The notes under the pieces were generated by a model, which did not search any database, was not told the origin of the DNA, and saw nothing but the letters and a program-made list of their open reading frames with translations. From positions 1 to 39,479 of IMG/VR virus record IMGVR_UViG_3300021960_000194: DNA of 39,479 nucleotides, one strand, 5' to 3'. The position numbers and the translations under genes were made by a program. The DNA is from a virus. Below are positions 39,276-39,479 of the stretch, one piece after another (position 1 is the first letter of the stretch; the number at the start of each line of letters is the position of its first letter).

Positions 39276-39418
39276 TTTGTAACCTCCACTTTTTCCTCAT
39301 GCTTGCAACCACGATAGGTTTCAAGAACGGTGTGGGTTTCGACTTCTCTCTTAGCATGGGGATCGTAAGATACACCACGATAAGAAGTATCGTTGCTGTA
39401 AAGGTTAAGAAGATTCAT
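39272..39418 (-). CDS. Small DUF4278-like protein
   Basis: A 48-aa protein with ATG at 39418 preceded by AGGAG. It shows SNDTSYRGVSYDP and TYRGCKHEE, two copies of the YRG motif of DUF4278 proteins, which occur in cyanobacteria and cyanophages. Function unknown. It is the first of three coupled small genes; its stop overlaps the next start. The promoter lies beyond the window edge. Confidence 0.68.
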   Translation of the reverse strand: MNLLNLYSNDTSYRGVSYDPHAKREVETHTVLETYRGCKHEEKVEVTK

Positions 39419-39479
39419 CGGTTTACTCCTAAAGAAATGAGATGTGTTAAGATCCCGTTCCTTCAGTCGTTTGCGTCCT

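Overview
The window looks like part of the genome of a T4-like myovirus of marine picocyanobacteria (Synechococcus or Prochlorococcus). It encodes recognisable T4 core proteins (gp4, gp5, gp26, gp27-like, gp32, gp33, gp48, gp53, gp54, gp59) alongside genes typical of cyanophages: PhoH, ThyX, CP12, a CpeT-type phycobiliprotein lyase, and a DUF1825 protein otherwise known mainly from cyanobacteria. It also has two phage tRNAs, T4-type late promoters (TATAAATA and variants) and tightly overlapping genes. All functional names come from reading motifs; no database search was possible.

Layout. (1) 1-7591, minus strand: a glycine-zipper secreted protein, a zinc-ribbon protein, a small coiled-coil protein that may be a tail-fibre chaperone, and a 2185-aa fibre-like structural protein with a C-terminal S74 self-cleaving chaperone. 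(2) 7639-11996, minus strand: an accessory island apparently read from one strong sigma70-type promoter (11968-11996) to a terminator (7639-7667). It holds nine small genes, tRNA-Leu(UAA), a 2OG-Fe(II) oxygenase, cpeT, tRNA-Thr(UGU), a small gene and a Mu Mom-like DNA-modification acyltransferase. (3) 12024-24741, minus strand: the tail and baseplate-hub operon, with structural proteins, a spike-like protein, gp5 (OB domain), CP12 wedged between hub genes, a gp27-like hub protein, an M23 peptidase/SGNH-like protein, a GH104 lysozyme protein, a small chaperone-like protein, gp26 and gp54. (4) 24743-29556, plus strand: gp4, a conserved structural protein, gp48 and a giant gp53. (5) 29555-39418, minus strand: a 25-codon membrane peptide, gp32, DUF1825, gp59, gp33, a PD-(D/E)XK nuclease, a second 2OG oxygenase, PhoH, a carbamoyltransferase split into two genes in reversed domain order, two tandem GT2 glycosyltransferases, ThyX and several tiny genes.

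How the parts fit. Regions 1, 3 and 4 build the tail and baseplate; the cell-wall-degrading and spike functions that T4 carries in one gp5 chain are distributed over separate genes here. Region 5 covers replication and recombination (gp32, gp59, nuclease), late-transcription control (gp33), nucleotide supply (ThyX) and a probable glycan- or nucleobase-modifying cassette (two GT2, carbamoyltransferase, 2OG oxygenase). CP12 and CpeT act on host carbon metabolism and light harvesting. The most unusual points are the Mom-like gene in an early-type island, the permuted split carbamoyltransferase, CP12 overlapping two hub genes, and the beta-propeller inserted into gp53.

Once the genes below about 60 codons are counted, no stretch longer than 300 bases lacks a gene.
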